This document shows, one piece after another, positions 1 through 8,475 of a stretch of 64,000 nucleotides of DNA (position 1 is its first letter; every line of letters begins with the position of its first letter). The notes under the pieces are model-generated. The model saw only the letters and a program-made list of their open reading frames with translations, did not search any database and had not been told where the DNA came from. Origin of the DNA: Paraburkholderia unamae (GTDB lineage Bacteria; Pseudomonadota; Gammaproteobacteria; Burkholderiales; Burkholderiaceae); the NCBI RefSeq assembly GCF_003268775.1, contig NZ_QLSU01000018.1, positions 62,001 to 126,000 on the forward strand, written 5' to 3'. Made by a program: the position numbers and the translations under genes.

Positions 1-657
1 CGAGGCGAGGCGGCATTCGCGCACCTCGCCGCCCGGATCGCGCACGCGCCACGACGCGGTTTGACCCGCGCGGCCATAGGCAATGCCCGCGTGCGTGGCG
101 AGCGCCGCCCAGTCGGCGGGCTTGCCATGCCGCGCGAGATACTCGGGCGAGGCGCAAATGCCCATGTGCTGCACGCCCAGCCGCCGCGCGACGAGCGTGC
201 CGTGATCGGGCAGCGCGCCAATGCGCACGGCGAGGTCGAAGCCGTCGTCGGCGAGATCGGCCACGCGGTCGCTGAACGAAAGCTCGACATTGAGCCGCGG
301 ATACTGCTCCACGAGCCGCCGCACCACGGGCGCGACGCACTGGCGCCCGAACAGCACGGGCGCGGTGATGCGCAGCCGCCCCGAGGGCTCGCGCCGCCCG
401 TGGTCGAGCGCGGCCTCCACGGCGCTCAGGTCGCTCAGCACGCGACGGCATTGCTCGTAGTAGGCGTGACCTTCGTCGGTGAGGCTCAGGCTGCGTGTGG
501 TTCGCTGCAAGAGCCGCACGCCCAGGCGCTGCTCCAGCCGCGCGACGATCTTGGCGACCGCCGAGCGCGTCACGCCAAGGCGCGCGCCCGCTGCCGCGAA
601 GCTGCCCGCATCCACCACGTCCACGAATTCCGCCACGCCGCTCAGCCGTTCGCTCAT
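1..657 (-). CDS. LysR-type transcriptional regulator (3' end outside window)
   Basis: The first 219 codons of a LysR-family regulator; the reading frame is still open at base 1, so the end of the effector domain is missing. A winged helix-turn-helix lies at about residues 3-62 (FVDVVDAGSFAAAGARLGVT, then a linker helix with many Arg). The periplasmic-binding-like effector domain starts near residue 88 with the typical GRLRITAPV. It is divergent from the MDR oxidoreductase at 770, which is the usual arrangement for a LysR gene and its target. The effector is unknown. The family call is secure; regulation of the neighbour is inference. Confidence 0.9.
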   Translation of the reverse strand, partial: MSERLSGVAEFVDVVDAGSFAAAGARLGVTRSAVAKIVARLEQRLGVRLLQRTTRSLSLTDEGHAYYEQCRRVLSDLSAVEAALDHGRREPSGRLRITAPVLFGRQCVAPVVRRLVEQYPRLNVELSFSDRVADLADDGFDLAVRIGALPDHGTLVARRLGVQHMGICASPEYLARHGKPADWAALATHAGIAYGRAGQTASWRVRDPGGEVRECRLAS

Positions 658-685
658 GCTCACACTCCTTTTTTGTATCCTTGAT

Positions 686-722
686 GGCGACAGTGGGTCG
701 CCTGAATCTCACCAATGTCGCC
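686..722. promoter_or_regulatory. Candidate LysR binding region between divergent genes
   Basis: The divergent gap holds the inverted repeat GGCGAC-N5-GTCGCC (686-702). A third GTCGCC lies at 717-722, 20 bp (two helical turns) after the second. This fits a LysR recognition plus activation site, but it is read by eye only. Confidence 0.35.
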
Positions 723-769
723 CTGTGAGCAACATTATCATGGCTGCTCCAACTCGTACCGGAGCAGTC

Positions 770-1786
770 ATGAAGGCATGGAAACTCAAGGCCGGCGCTG
801 GCGTGGGCGCACTCGCGCGCGCCGACTTCACGCCGCGCGCGGCCGGCCCGCACGATGTGGTGGTGAAAGTTCACGCGGCCTCGCTCAACTATCGCGACCT
901 GATGTTCGCGCGCGGCGACTATCTGGGCCTGGGCGACGCCTCGCTCGTGCCGCTCGCCGACGGCGCGGGCGAAGTCGTCGAGGTCGGCGCGGCCGTGACG
1001 CGCTTCCAACCCGGCGAGCGCGTCATCAACACCTACTTCCCGCACTGGATCGACGGCGACGCCACTCCGTCGAAGGTGAGCGGCACGCCGGGCGCGCAGT
1101 TCGACGGCGTGCTGGCCGAGCACTTCGTCGCCACGGAAAGCTCGCTCGTCGCGATCCCGTCGCATCTGAGCTACGAGGAAGCCGCGACGATCTCGTGCGC
1201 CGGCATTACCGCATGGAACGCGATCTTCGCCGACGGCCGCGCGCAGCCCGGCGCGACCGTGGCGCTGCTCGGCACCGGCGGCGTGTCGATCTGGGCGTTG
1301 CAGCTCGCCCACGCGGCGGGGTTGCGCACCATCGCCACCTCGTCGAGCGATGCGAAACTCGAACGCGCCCGCGCGCTCGGCGCGAACGCAACCATCAACT
1401 ACCGCACGCAGCCCGAGTGGCAGAACGAAGTGCTGCGCGTAACGGGCGGCGAAGGCGCGGACATCGTGGTCGAGGTGGGTGGCCGCGATACGCTGCCGCG
1501 CTCGGTGGCGGCGGCGAAAATGGGCGGGCTCGTTTCGATCATCGGCGGCGTGACGAGCTTTGCGGGGCCGGAGCTGGGCTTGCTACCTGTGATCGGCGGC
1601 ATGAAGCGGCTGCACGGCGTGATGGTCGGCAGCCGGGCGATGCTCGAAAGCGTCACGCGCTTCGTTGAGGCGCAGCAGATCCGGCCCGTGGTGGACCGCG
1701 TGTTCGGCTTCGACGAAGCGCCCGAGGCTTACGCGTGGCTGGAAGCCGGCAAGCACTTCGGCAAGGTCGTGATCCGCGTGGCCTGA
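770..1786 (+). CDS. NAD(P)-dependent MDR-family (zinc-free) alcohol dehydrogenase/quinone reductase
   Basis: A 338-residue medium-chain dehydrogenase/reductase. The GroES-like N-terminal half contains LNYRDLMFARGDY. The Rossmann half contains a glycine-rich turn (ALLGTGGVSIWALQLA, about residue 165) followed by ATSSS, which suggests NADP. The catalytic-zinc ligands and the four-Cys structural zinc loop are absent, so it groups with zinc-independent quinone reductase-like enzymes rather than true alcohol dehydrogenases. An upstream in-frame ATG at 740 would add 10 residues; 770 gives the usual family N-terminus. It is probably controlled by the divergent LysR. Substrate unknown. Confidence 0.85.
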   Translation: MKAWKLKAGAGVGALARADFTPRAAGPHDVVVKVHAASLNYRDLMFARGDYLGLGDASLVPLADGAGEVVEVGAAVTRFQPGERVINTYFPHWIDGDATPSKVSGTPGAQFDGVLAEHFVATESSLVAIPSHLSYEEAATISCAGITAWNAIFADGRAQPGATVALLGTGGVSIWALQLAHAAGLRTIATSSSDAKLERARALGANATINYRTQPEWQNEVLRVTGGEGADIVVEVGGRDTLPRSVAAAKMGGLVSIIGGVTSFAGPELGLLPVIGGMKRLHGVMVGSRAMLESVTRFVEAQQIRPVVDRVFGFDEAPEAYAWLEAGKHFGKVVIRVA

Positions 1787-1822
1787 GCGACGTGAGGGAC
1801 GTGAGGGACGTGAGCGACCCGA
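1787..1822. repeat. Tandem 9-bp repeat after the MDR gene
   Basis: About four copies of a 9-bp unit (GGGACGTGA and variants) follow the stop codon of the MDR gene directly. The two middle units are identical; the outer ones differ at one to three positions. It looks like a small slippage array. Confidence 0.6.
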
Positions 1823-1849
1823 GCGCCGTGGTGCATCTGCGGCACAAAA

Positions 1850-1879
1850 GCAAAGCGGGCCTCAATGGGCCCGCTTTGC
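1850..1879. terminator. Bidirectional hairpin between convergent genes
   Basis: A perfect 12-bp inverted repeat GCAAAGCGGGCC with a 6-nt loop lies between the MDR gene and the end of the TRAP operon, which converge here. A-rich sequence precedes it on the + strand, giving T residues after the stem on the minus strand. It can end both transcripts. Confidence 0.75.
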
Positions 1880-1898
1880 GCACCTTACGGCATAGGCA

Positions 1899-3251
1899 TC
1901 AGAAAACCGGATGCCCGTTGATCAGGCTCGGCAGCCAGGTCGAAAAAAGCGGCACGTAGGTGACGAGATTGATCGCGCTGAAAATCGCCAGATAGTACGG
2001 CCACGCCACCTTGGTCGTATCGCCGATCGACACGTCGCCGATCGCGCAGCCGATAAACTGCACCGAGCCGATGGGTGGATGGACGAGCCCCAGCGCGCAG
2101 TTCAGCAGGATCATGATGCCGAACTGCACCGGGCCCACGCCGCTATGCATGGCGAGCGGCAGGAACAGCGGCGTCGTGATGAGAATGTGCGCCGCCATGT
2201 CGATGAACGTGCCCAGAAACACCTGGATGATGTTGATGTACAGAAGCATCAGCCAGGGCACCGTGGTGGCATGTTCGAGCACGCGCGAGATCGCCTCCGG
2301 AATCTCCAGGTAAGCCATCTGGTAGCGCAGCATGTTCGACACCGCGATCAGCAGCAGCACCACACCCGTGGTCTTGGCCGCACGCGAGAGCGCGTAGAAC
2401 AGCTTCTCCTTCGTCATCGTGCGATACACGAGCACGGTCAGCGCGAGCGAGTAGATCACCGCAATGGCCGCCGCTTCCGTGGCGGTCGCAATGCCGCGCG
2501 CCACGCAAAAGAGAATAATCGCGATCACCAGCAGCCCCGGCAGCGCGCCGAGAAAGGCCCGCAATACGGCGAACCAGCCGGGGAACGCCTGCACTCTGGT
2601 GGTGCCGTCGGCGCTGCGCGGGTAGCCGAAGCGGCGTGCCTGCCAGTACGCGGCGATCAGCACGAAGCCCATGACCCACAGCACCGGCAACAGACCCGAG
2701 AAAAGCAGGTCTCCTATCGAAACGCCGCTCATCTGCTGGCCGTTGAGCGTGCCCGTGATCCCCTGCGCGGCGAACGCGTAGATGATCATGTTCGTCGACG
2801 TGGGCATCAGTGCGCCCGCGAGCGACGAGTGGGTCGTCACGTTCACCGCATAGGCCGCGCTGTAGCCCTCGCGCTTCATGAGCGGAATGACCACGCCGCC
2901 CATGGCCGAGGTGTCGGCCGAAGGCGAACCCGAAACGCCGCCGAACAGCGTGCAGGCCACCACGTTGGCCATGCCGAGGCCGCCGCGAAAATGCCCCACC
3001 GCCGCCTGGGCAAAGCGCAGGATGCGGTCGGCAATCCCGCCGTGCAGCATCAGCTCGCCCGAGAAGATGAAGAACGGCACCGCGAGAAACGAAAACGCGT
3101 TCATGCCCGAGATCATCGACTGCATGGCGGTCGCCGCCGGGAGTCCTTCGTAAAGATACGTGAGGACGCAGGCGAGGCCCAGGGAGAACGACACCGGCAC
3201 CCCGACGGCCAGGAGCACCAGAAAACTGAGGGAAAGAATTGCAAGTTCCAT
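1899..3251 (-). CDS. TRAP transporter large permease (DctM family)
   Basis: A 450-residue, very hydrophobic membrane protein of the TRAP large-subunit family, expected to have about 12 helices and to carry the substrate by sodium symport. The family signature around FGGVSGSPSADTSAMGG (about residues 95-110) is clear. The start at 3251 gives the typical MELAILSLSFLVLLAVGVPV N-terminus. It is the last gene of a porin-SBP-small-large operon, 7 bp after the small permease, and is followed by the 1850-1879 hairpin. The nearby uronate dehydrogenase and the shared operator suggest a hexuronate substrate (inference). Confidence 0.93.
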   Translation of the reverse strand: MELAILSLSFLVLLAVGVPVSFSLGLACVLTYLYEGLPAATAMQSMISGMNAFSFLAVPFFIFSGELMLHGGIADRILRFAQAAVGHFRGGLGMANVVACTLFGGVSGSPSADTSAMGGVVIPLMKREGYSAAYAVNVTTHSSLAGALMPTSTNMIIYAFAAQGITGTLNGQQMSGVSIGDLLFSGLLPVLWVMGFVLIAAYWQARRFGYPRSADGTTRVQAFPGWFAVLRAFLGALPGLLVIAIILFCVARGIATATEAAAIAVIYSLALTVLVYRTMTKEKLFYALSRAAKTTGVVLLLIAVSNMLRYQMAYLEIPEAISRVLEHATTVPWLMLLYINIIQVFLGTFIDMAAHILITTPLFLPLAMHSGVGPVQFGIMILLNCALGLVHPPIGSVQFIGCAIGDVSIGDTTKVAWPYYLAIFSAINLVTYVPLFSTWLPSLINGHPVF

Positions 3252-3258
3252 GTTTGCC

Positions 3259-3738
3259 CTACTTTGCCTTGCGTACGAACAGCGCGAGCAGATGCTCGAG
3301 CGAAAAGAGCATGATGCACAGGCTCGCCACCAACGGAATGGCATAGCGCAGCGCTTCCGGCACGCCGAGAATCGCGATGCGGTCGTCCATCGTCGTTTCC
3401 GCCATTTGCATGCAGCCGAAGAAAATCGCGGCGCCGAGCGCGATCAGGCAGAGGTGCTGAAACGCCTCAGCGATCCGCTTGCCCCTGGGAGAAAGATTCT
3501 TCACGAGCGAATCGAGGCCGATATGGCCGCGCTCGCGCACCTTGAGCGCCGCACCGAACATGGCGATCACGATCACCAGCAGCAACGCGATCGGCTCGAC
3601 GAAATCGGGCGCGCTCGCGAACACGTAGCGCATGATCACGCCGTAGAACACGAGGATCGTGAGCGAGGCCAGCGCGATCGAGGCGACGATCGTCAGCAGG
3701 CGAAAGAGAAGATCGTTGGGGAGTTTCAGGAAGGTCAT
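3259..3738 (-). CDS. TRAP transporter small permease (DctQ family)
   Basis: A 159-residue protein with four predicted membrane segments (about residues 20-40, 52-72, 92-112 and 130-150), the size and pattern of TRAP small permeases. The start MTFLKLPNDLL at 3738 was chosen over longer forms because these carry an atypical charged N-terminus. It lies between the SBP and the large permease in the same operon and forms the membrane complex with the large subunit. Confidence 0.9.
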   Translation of the reverse strand: MTFLKLPNDLLFRLLTIVASIALASLTILVFYGVIMRYVFASAPDFVEPIALLLVIVIAMFGAALKVRERGHIGLDSLVKNLSPRGKRIAEAFQHLCLIALGAAIFFGCMQMAETTMDDRIAILGVPEALRYAIPLVASLCIMLFSLEHLLALFVRKAK

Positions 3739-3840
3739 GTTCCATCCTTGCGTGGGACACATTTCGCGGCCGCGCGCGCATGCCATGTGTTGCGCGGCTC
3801 CACGCCCGCTGCGGGCGCGGAGCCGCGAAGTCGCGAAGCG

Positions 3841-4842
3841 TTAATGGATCGCCTGGATTTCGTCGACGATCTGCTTCATCTGCGGCGTGCGCTCATACTT
3901 CGTCCAGACCGGCTGCATGGCCTTCACGAAGGCCGCGCGATCGACCTGGGCCGCCGGAATGATCGTTGCCCCGCCCTTTTGCACCGTCTTGCCCGCCGTG
4001 TCCTCGCGCGCCGTCCAGAGCTTCACGTAGTACGGCACCGAGTCGGCCGCCGCCTTCTTGATGACTTCCTGTTCCTGCGGCGAGAGCGTGTCCCACACCT
4101 TCTTCGAGAACACCAGCACTTCGGGCGTCATGGCGTGATCCGTTTCGGAGAACACCTGCGCCACTTCGTAGTGCTTGGTTTCCTCGTACGACGGCAGGTT
4201 GTTTTCAGCCGCGTCGACGAGACCCGTCTTCAGGCCCGTATAGACTTCGGCGAACGGCATGGGCGTGGGTGTGCCGCCCATCGCCTTGATCTCGTCGACC
4301 ATCAGGTCAGAAGGTTGCACGCGCACCTTCAGGCCCTTCATGTCGGCCGGCGACTTGATCGGATGCTTCGCGTAGATCGAGCGCGCGCCGCTCTCGTAGA
4401 ACGTGAGCGCGATCATGCCCTTGGCCTTGAACGCGTCGAGAATCTTCTGGCCTTCCGGGCCGTACATCACCTTGCGGAAATGGTCGATGTCGCGAAACAG
4501 GAACGGCAGCGAGGGAATCATCGATTCCGGCACGATTTCGTTGAACGCCGCGCCATTGGCGCGCACCATGTCGAGCGCGCCAATGCGCACCTGGTCGATC
4601 GTGTCGTTTTCCGAACCGAGCGCGCTATTGCCGAACACCTTCACGGAGTCCTTGCCGTCCGTCGCCTTCGAGATTTCCTCGCCCATGTGCTTGAGCGCCA
4701 TGTTGGTCGGGAAGGTGTCGCTGTGCACGTCGGCCACGCGGAACACACGCGCGTGCGCGGCTCCCGCGGTGAGCGCCAGCGCTGCGGCCAGCGCCGTCAT
4801 TGCGGTTTTTGCCATGCCTGAATGGCGAATGGTCCTTTTCAT
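3841..4842 (-). CDS. TRAP transporter substrate-binding protein (DctP family)
   Basis: A 333-residue periplasmic binding protein with a signal peptide ending at about residue 31 (AHA). The body shows the DctP signatures GLKVRVQPSDLM, whose Arg normally pairs with the substrate carboxylate, and PMPFAEVYTGLKTGLVDAAEN (split here from a longer stretch). A carboxylated ligand is therefore likely. The stop lies 102 bp before the small permease, and the porin gene is 50 bp upstream on the same strand. Together with the LacI-type operator before the porin and before udh, a hexuronate ligand is the best guess, not proven. Confidence 0.92.
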   Translation of the reverse strand: MKRTIRHSGMAKTAMTALAAALALTAGAAHARVFRVADVHSDTFPTNMALKHMGEEISKATDGKDSVKVFGNSALGSENDTIDQVRIGALDMVRANGAAFNEIVPESMIPSLPFLFRDIDHFRKVMYGPEGQKILDAFKAKGMIALTFYESGARSIYAKHPIKSPADMKGLKVRVQPSDLMVDEIKAMGGTPTPMPFAEVYTGLKTGLVDAAENNLPSYEETKHYEVAQVFSETDHAMTPEVLVFSKKVWDTLSPQEQEVIKKAAADSVPYYVKLWTAREDTAGKTVQKGGATIIPAAQVDRAAFVKAMQPVWTKYERTPQMKQIVDEIQAIH

Positions 4843-4892
4843 CGCTTGTCCCCAATATTGAAGTGTCGTGTTTGAGCGTGGGCCACACTGCG

Positions 4893-6119
4893 TCAGAAGC
4901 GGTGGATGATGCCGGCACCCACTGCCACCATGCTGCGCGACGAAGACGGCGTGGACTGGAAGCCGTCGCCGATCGTCGCGGTCGCGTTGATGATCTGCGT
5001 ACCGTTGCCCGCCGGTGCGAGCGTCTGGCCGTTTGCGCGCTGGAATGCCTGCAACGCGTAAAGGCCCGTGCGCTTGGAGAGCGAGTAGTACTCCGAGAGG
5101 TTGACCTGCTGGTACTGCGCGCTGCTCGTGATGCCGTTGGCCTTGGTGGCGCGCGTGTAGCTGTAGCCGGTCGCGAAATCCCACGACGTGGTCGGCTTCC
5201 AGTGCAGCACGAGGCCGCCCGTGTTGAAGATCGCGGTGTCGCGGAAACCCGAGCCCACGCCTGCGATGTACTGCACGTTCGTGTACGTCGCGGTAATGTC
5301 GAACTGGTTGTTGAACGTGTAGCCCGCGCCCACGGCGAAGCGCTGCTGCGCGCGCGCCGACTGGTAGCCGTTGGTCACCGCCGAGATGCCCGCCTGCGCG
5401 CCCGCGTTGGACGTGGTGGTGTCGGTGCCGAACACGCCGCCGTTCACGTTCGAGTTGTTGATGCGCGAGAAGCCGACGGCGAGACCCACCGGGCCCATGG
5501 CGTACTGTCCGGCGAGGGCCCAGGTGGAGCCCTGGGTCACACTGCCGGGTACCCCGGCCAGCGAATACGAGCCGCTGAAAGTGAAGCCGTAGATCTTCGG
5601 CGACATGTACAGCAGCGTGCTGTTGGCGCGGTAGATCGTGTCGAGCCCGTCGAGGTCGCCCGGATGCGCGCCGTAGAAGCCGGTGAGCCACGTGGTCGGG
5701 CTATACGGCGAAAGCAGTTGGTAGTACGAAGCGTACTGGCGGCCCGCCGTCAACGTGCCGTAGGTGGCGTTCGACACGCCCACGTAGGCCTGGCGGCTGA
5801 ACATGAGCCCGCTCGTGGACTGCGCGCCCGTCGCACTGTTGAAGCCCTGTTCGAGCTGGAAGATGGCCTTGGTGCCGCCGCCCAGGTCTTCGGCGCCTTT
5901 CAGGCCGAAGCGGCTGCCCGCCCACACGCCGTTGATCATCTTGACCGCCGAACGGCCGCCGGAGGTCGAACCGAGCGTCGTCTGGCTCGACTGCCAGCCG
6001 ATCCCGCTATCGACGATCCCGTACAGCGTGACGCTGCTCTGCGCGAAAGCGGCGGGCGCGGCGCCCGTGATCGCCACCCCGACAACGACGGACTGCAAAC
6101 GGTGCTTGCTTCTCGACAT
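4893..6119 (-). CDS. Outer membrane porin, Burkholderia OmpC-like
   Basis: A 408-residue general porin. It has a signal peptide to about residue 26 (AAFA), then the family start QSSVTLYGIVDSGIG and the loop FGLKGAEDLGGGTKAIFQLE, and it ends in Phe (GAGIIHRF) as outer-membrane barrels do. It is the first gene of the porin-TRAP operon, so it probably supplies the outer-membrane route for the TRAP substrate. A LacI-type palindrome lies about 140 bp upstream of its start at 6259-6270. Confidence 0.95.
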   Translation of the reverse strand: MSRSKHRLQSVVVGVAITGAAPAAFAQSSVTLYGIVDSGIGWQSSQTTLGSTSGGRSAVKMINGVWAGSRFGLKGAEDLGGGTKAIFQLEQGFNSATGAQSTSGLMFSRQAYVGVSNATYGTLTAGRQYASYYQLLSPYSPTTWLTGFYGAHPGDLDGLDTIYRANSTLLYMSPKIYGFTFSGSYSLAGVPGSVTQGSTWALAGQYAMGPVGLAVGFSRINNSNVNGGVFGTDTTTSNAGAQAGISAVTNGYQSARAQQRFAVGAGYTFNNQFDITATYTNVQYIAGVGSGFRDTAIFNTGGLVLHWKPTTSWDFATGYSYTRATKANGITSSAQYQQVNLSEYYSLSKRTGLYALQAFQRANGQTLAPAGNGTQIINATATIGDGFQSTPSSSRSMVAVGAGIIHRF

Positions 6120-6257
6120 GCTTCGATCTCCTTTTGTTCTTCGCATACCGCTTCTGTAATCGAGCTGCTGCTGGACTGGCGCATGCCGGCGCGACCGCTA
6201 CCCGCTTTGCCAGGTTTTCCAGAGGGCGGCGCAGGCATCGCTGCCAACACCATCCTT

Positions 6258-6271
6258 GGAAAACGTTTTCT
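6258..6271. promoter_or_regulatory. LacI-family operator before the porin-TRAP operon
   Basis: GGAAAACGTTTTCT, with a perfect 12-bp core GAAAACGTTTTC and central CpG, typical of LacI-family sites. It matches 13 of 14 bases of the site at 7535-7548 beside the LacI gene. Confidence 0.8.
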
Positions 6272-6370
6272 CAAATTTAATCGGATCCTTTCGAAATGGC
6301 TAGTAGGTAGTTACGCGAATCGGCGGCGCGCGGCGAACGCAGGAAACGAAGCGAGCGGGCGCGCAAAGGC

Positions 6371-6400
6371 CGCCTGCCGTCCTTGCGCAGGCGGCAGGCG
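6371..6400 (-). terminator. Putative terminator of the lacI gene
   Basis: A 9-bp inverted repeat (CGCCTGCCG/CGGCAGGCG, 12-nt loop) just after the lacI stop on its strand. The T-tract after it is short, so this is a weak call. Confidence 0.5.
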
Positions 6401-6422
6401 AGAGAAAACGAGGATCAGGAAT

Positions 6423-7415
6423 TCAGCGGCAGGCGACGGTCGAATCGCGCACGACGAGGCGTGGCTCCAGCACCACCTGCTCGACGTCGGGGCGCCCGGC
6501 GAGCACGTCGATGAGCTTTTGCATGGCCAGTTCGCCCATTCTTTCGCCCTGCCCGTCGATGGTGGTCAGGCGCGGCTCCACGTATTCGCCATAAGGCACG
6601 TTGTCGATGCCCGCCACCGACACGTCCTGCGGCAGGCGAAAGCCCAGCGACTTGGCCTCCTTCATGAAGCCGAGCGCGATCAGGTCGTTGTAGCAGATCA
6701 CGGCCTGCGGGCGGTTCGGGCCCAGCAGCACGCGCGAGCAGGCTTCCTCGCCCGCCTGCGCGGTGGGCGCATGCGTTTCATGCACGTCGAGCGTGAGGCC
6801 CGCTTCGGCCAGCGCCTCGCGCGCGCCCGCAATGCGCTCGTCGTTGATGGTGGCGGCGTCGAAGCCGAGGTAGGCGATCTTGTGGTGGCCGAGGTTCAGC
6901 AGATGGCGCACCAGCATATAGGTGGCGAGGCGATTGTCGAAGCCGACGGTGGGAATGTCGAGCCCGCGCACGGTCCTGAGCATGACGACCGGTTTGTCGA
7001 GCTTGAGCGTCCATTTCGCGATTTCCTCGGACGCCCGCGAACTGACGATGAGCCCGTCCACGCGCGGCGCGAGCGCCTCGATGAGCGAGCGCTCGCGCGA
7101 GAGATTCTCTTCGGCGTCCACCAGCAGCAGCGTGTAGTCGTGCTGGAGCGCCACGCGGTTGGCGCCCTTCACCACCTTCGTGAAGTGCGGGTTGGTGATG
7201 TCGAGAATGGCGATGCCGATGGTGCGCGTGCGCCCGGTGATCATCGAACGCGCGAGCGGATTGGAGCGGTAGCCGAGCGATTCGATGGCGTCCTTGAGTT
7301 TCGCCTCGACCGGGGGCGAAAAACGCTGCGTGCCATTCACGTACTTCGAAACCGTGGCGACCGAGACGCCGGCCATGGCGGCGACATCGCGAATCGTCGG
7401 AGGACTGCTTTTCAT
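6423..7415 (-). CDS. LacI-family regulator of the uronate genes
   Basis: A 330-residue LacI/GalR repressor. Helix-turn-helix at residues 7-26 (TIRDVAAMAGVSVATVSKYV), hinge LARSMITGRTRTIGI, then a sugar-binding domain with CYNDLIALGF and VSVAGIDNVPYGEYVEPRLTT. The start at 7415 gives the standard short leader before the HTH. It sits between the porin-TRAP operon and divergent udh; one near-identical operator lies before each. This makes it the likely repressor of uptake and first oxidation, released by a uronate or its product. The effector identity is inference. Confidence 0.93.
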   Translation of the reverse strand: MKSSPPTIRDVAAMAGVSVATVSKYVNGTQRFSPPVEAKLKDAIESLGYRSNPLARSMITGRTRTIGIAILDITNPHFTKVVKGANRVALQHDYTLLLVDAEENLSRERSLIEALAPRVDGLIVSSRASEEIAKWTLKLDKPVVMLRTVRGLDIPTVGFDNRLATYMLVRHLLNLGHHKIAYLGFDAATINDERIAGAREALAEAGLTLDVHETHAPTAQAGEEACSRVLLGPNRPQAVICYNDLIALGFMKEAKSLGFRLPQDVSVAGIDNVPYGEYVEPRLTTIDGQGERMGELAMQKLIDVLAGRPDVEQVVLEPRLVVRDSTVACR

Positions 7416-7534
7416 AGGGGCAACGTTTGGCGGGGGCGACGGCGAGCATTTTCGCAGAAACGGACACCAGGTGAACCACTGCCCTCGCCGCACGTATTCC
7501 TCCATTGACGCTGTGACGGCCGATGGCTATATTC

Positions 7535-7548
7535 GGAAAACGTTTTCC
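7535..7548. promoter_or_regulatory. LacI-family operator between lacI and udh
   Basis: A perfect 14-bp palindrome GGAAAACGTTTTCC, 34 bp before the udh start and about 120 bp before the lacI start. It can serve both repression of udh and autoregulation. Confidence 0.85.
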
Positions 7549-7581
7549 AAAACTTTTCACAATAATTACCAGGAAGCCCGG

Positions 7582-8415
7582 ATGTCCCAACACTCACTTT
7601 CAGGCAAGCCATTCGGTCGTCTGCTGCTCACCGGCGCGGGCGGCAATCTGGGCCGTCAGCTACGCGGGGCGCTGGCCGACTGGGCGGATACCGTGCGCAT
7701 CAGCGACATCACCGAGCTGGGCGAGACCGCGCCGCACGAGGAAGCGCGCCGCGTCGACCTGGCGGATCGCGAGGCGGTCATGGAGATGGTGGAAGGCGTC
7801 GACGCGATCGTGCACCTGGGCGGCATCTCGATCGACGCGCCGTTCGACGACCTGCTCGAAGCGAATATTCGCGGAACGTACAACCTCTACGAAGCCGCGC
7901 GCAAGCATGGCGTGAAGCGCATCGTGTATGCGAGCTCCAACCACGTCACGGGCTTTCATCCCGTCACGAACGTGCTCGACACCGACGCCCCGCACCGCCC
8001 GGACAGCCTGTACGGCGTGACGAAATGCTTCGGCGAGTCGCTTTCGCGCTATTACTTCGACCGCTTCGGCATTGAAACGGTGTGCCTGCGCATCGGCTCG
8101 TCGTTCGAGGAGCCGAAGAACGCGCGCATGCTCGTCACGTTCCTGAGCTATGGGGACTTCATCGAACTCGTGCGCTGCTCGCTGTTCACGAACCGCGCCG
8201 GGCACGCGGTCGTCTACGGTGTGTCGGACAACCCGGCGTGCTGGTGGGACAACGCCAAGGCCCGTTTTCTCGGCTACCGGCCGCGCGACAGCTCGCAGGC
8301 CTACGCGGACCGTTTCGCGGCTAGCGCGCCGAACGCCGGATTCGCCGACCCGGCGCAGCAGTTCCAGGGCGGACCGTTCGTGCTCGGCGAGCCGATGCCG
8401 CGCGCCGAACGCTGA
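7582..8415 (+). CDS. udh: Uronate dehydrogenase
   Basis: A 277-residue short-chain dehydrogenase closely resembling bacterial uronate dehydrogenases, which oxidise D-glucuronate or D-galacturonate with NAD+ to the aldaro-lactone. It shows the Rossmann turn LLTGAGGNLGRQL (residues 13-25), HLGGISIDAPFDDLLEANIRG (split signature of this family), and the catalytic Y144-x3-K148 (YGVTK). The ATG at 7582 follows AGGAAG. A LacI-type operator lies just upstream. No aldarate dehydratase genes are in the window, so the rest of the pathway must be elsewhere. Confidence 0.9.
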   Translation: MSQHSLSGKPFGRLLLTGAGGNLGRQLRGALADWADTVRISDITELGETAPHEEARRVDLADREAVMEMVEGVDAIVHLGGISIDAPFDDLLEANIRGTYNLYEAARKHGVKRIVYASSNHVTGFHPVTNVLDTDAPHRPDSLYGVTKCFGESLSRYYFDRFGIETVCLRIGSSFEEPKNARMLVTFLSYGDFIELVRCSLFTNRAGHAVVYGVSDNPACWWDNAKARFLGYRPRDSSQAYADRFAASAPNAGFADPAQQFQGGPFVLGEPMPRAER

Positions 8416-8432
8416 TCGCACTCCTGATAAAG

Positions 8433-8475
8433 CGCTGGCAGTGCGACTTCGCCAATGGAAGTCGCGTTGCCAGCG
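8433..8475. terminator. Bidirectional terminator between udh and otnI
   Basis: Two 18-nt arms (8433-8450 and 8458-8475) pair with two mismatches around a 7-nt loop. The hairpin fills the gap between the convergent udh and otnI and abuts the otnI stop codon. Confidence 0.75.

Larger units (their letters stand above)
6120..6422. other. 303-bp intergenic region: porin promoter and lacI end
   Basis: It contains the operator at 6258-6271 in the porin promoter region and a hairpin at 6371-6400 after the lacI stop codon. I see no coding sequence here. Confidence 0.7.

Noticed and set aside
770..1786. Zinc-dependent alcohol dehydrogenase
   Set aside because: The catalytic and structural zinc ligands are absent.
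4800..7508. A long open frame on the + strand opposite the TRAP SBP, porin and lacI genes
   Set aside because: It is antisense to three well-supported genes, is rich in Arg/His/Ala as expected from GC-rich third-position bias, and has no domain or ribosome-binding site.
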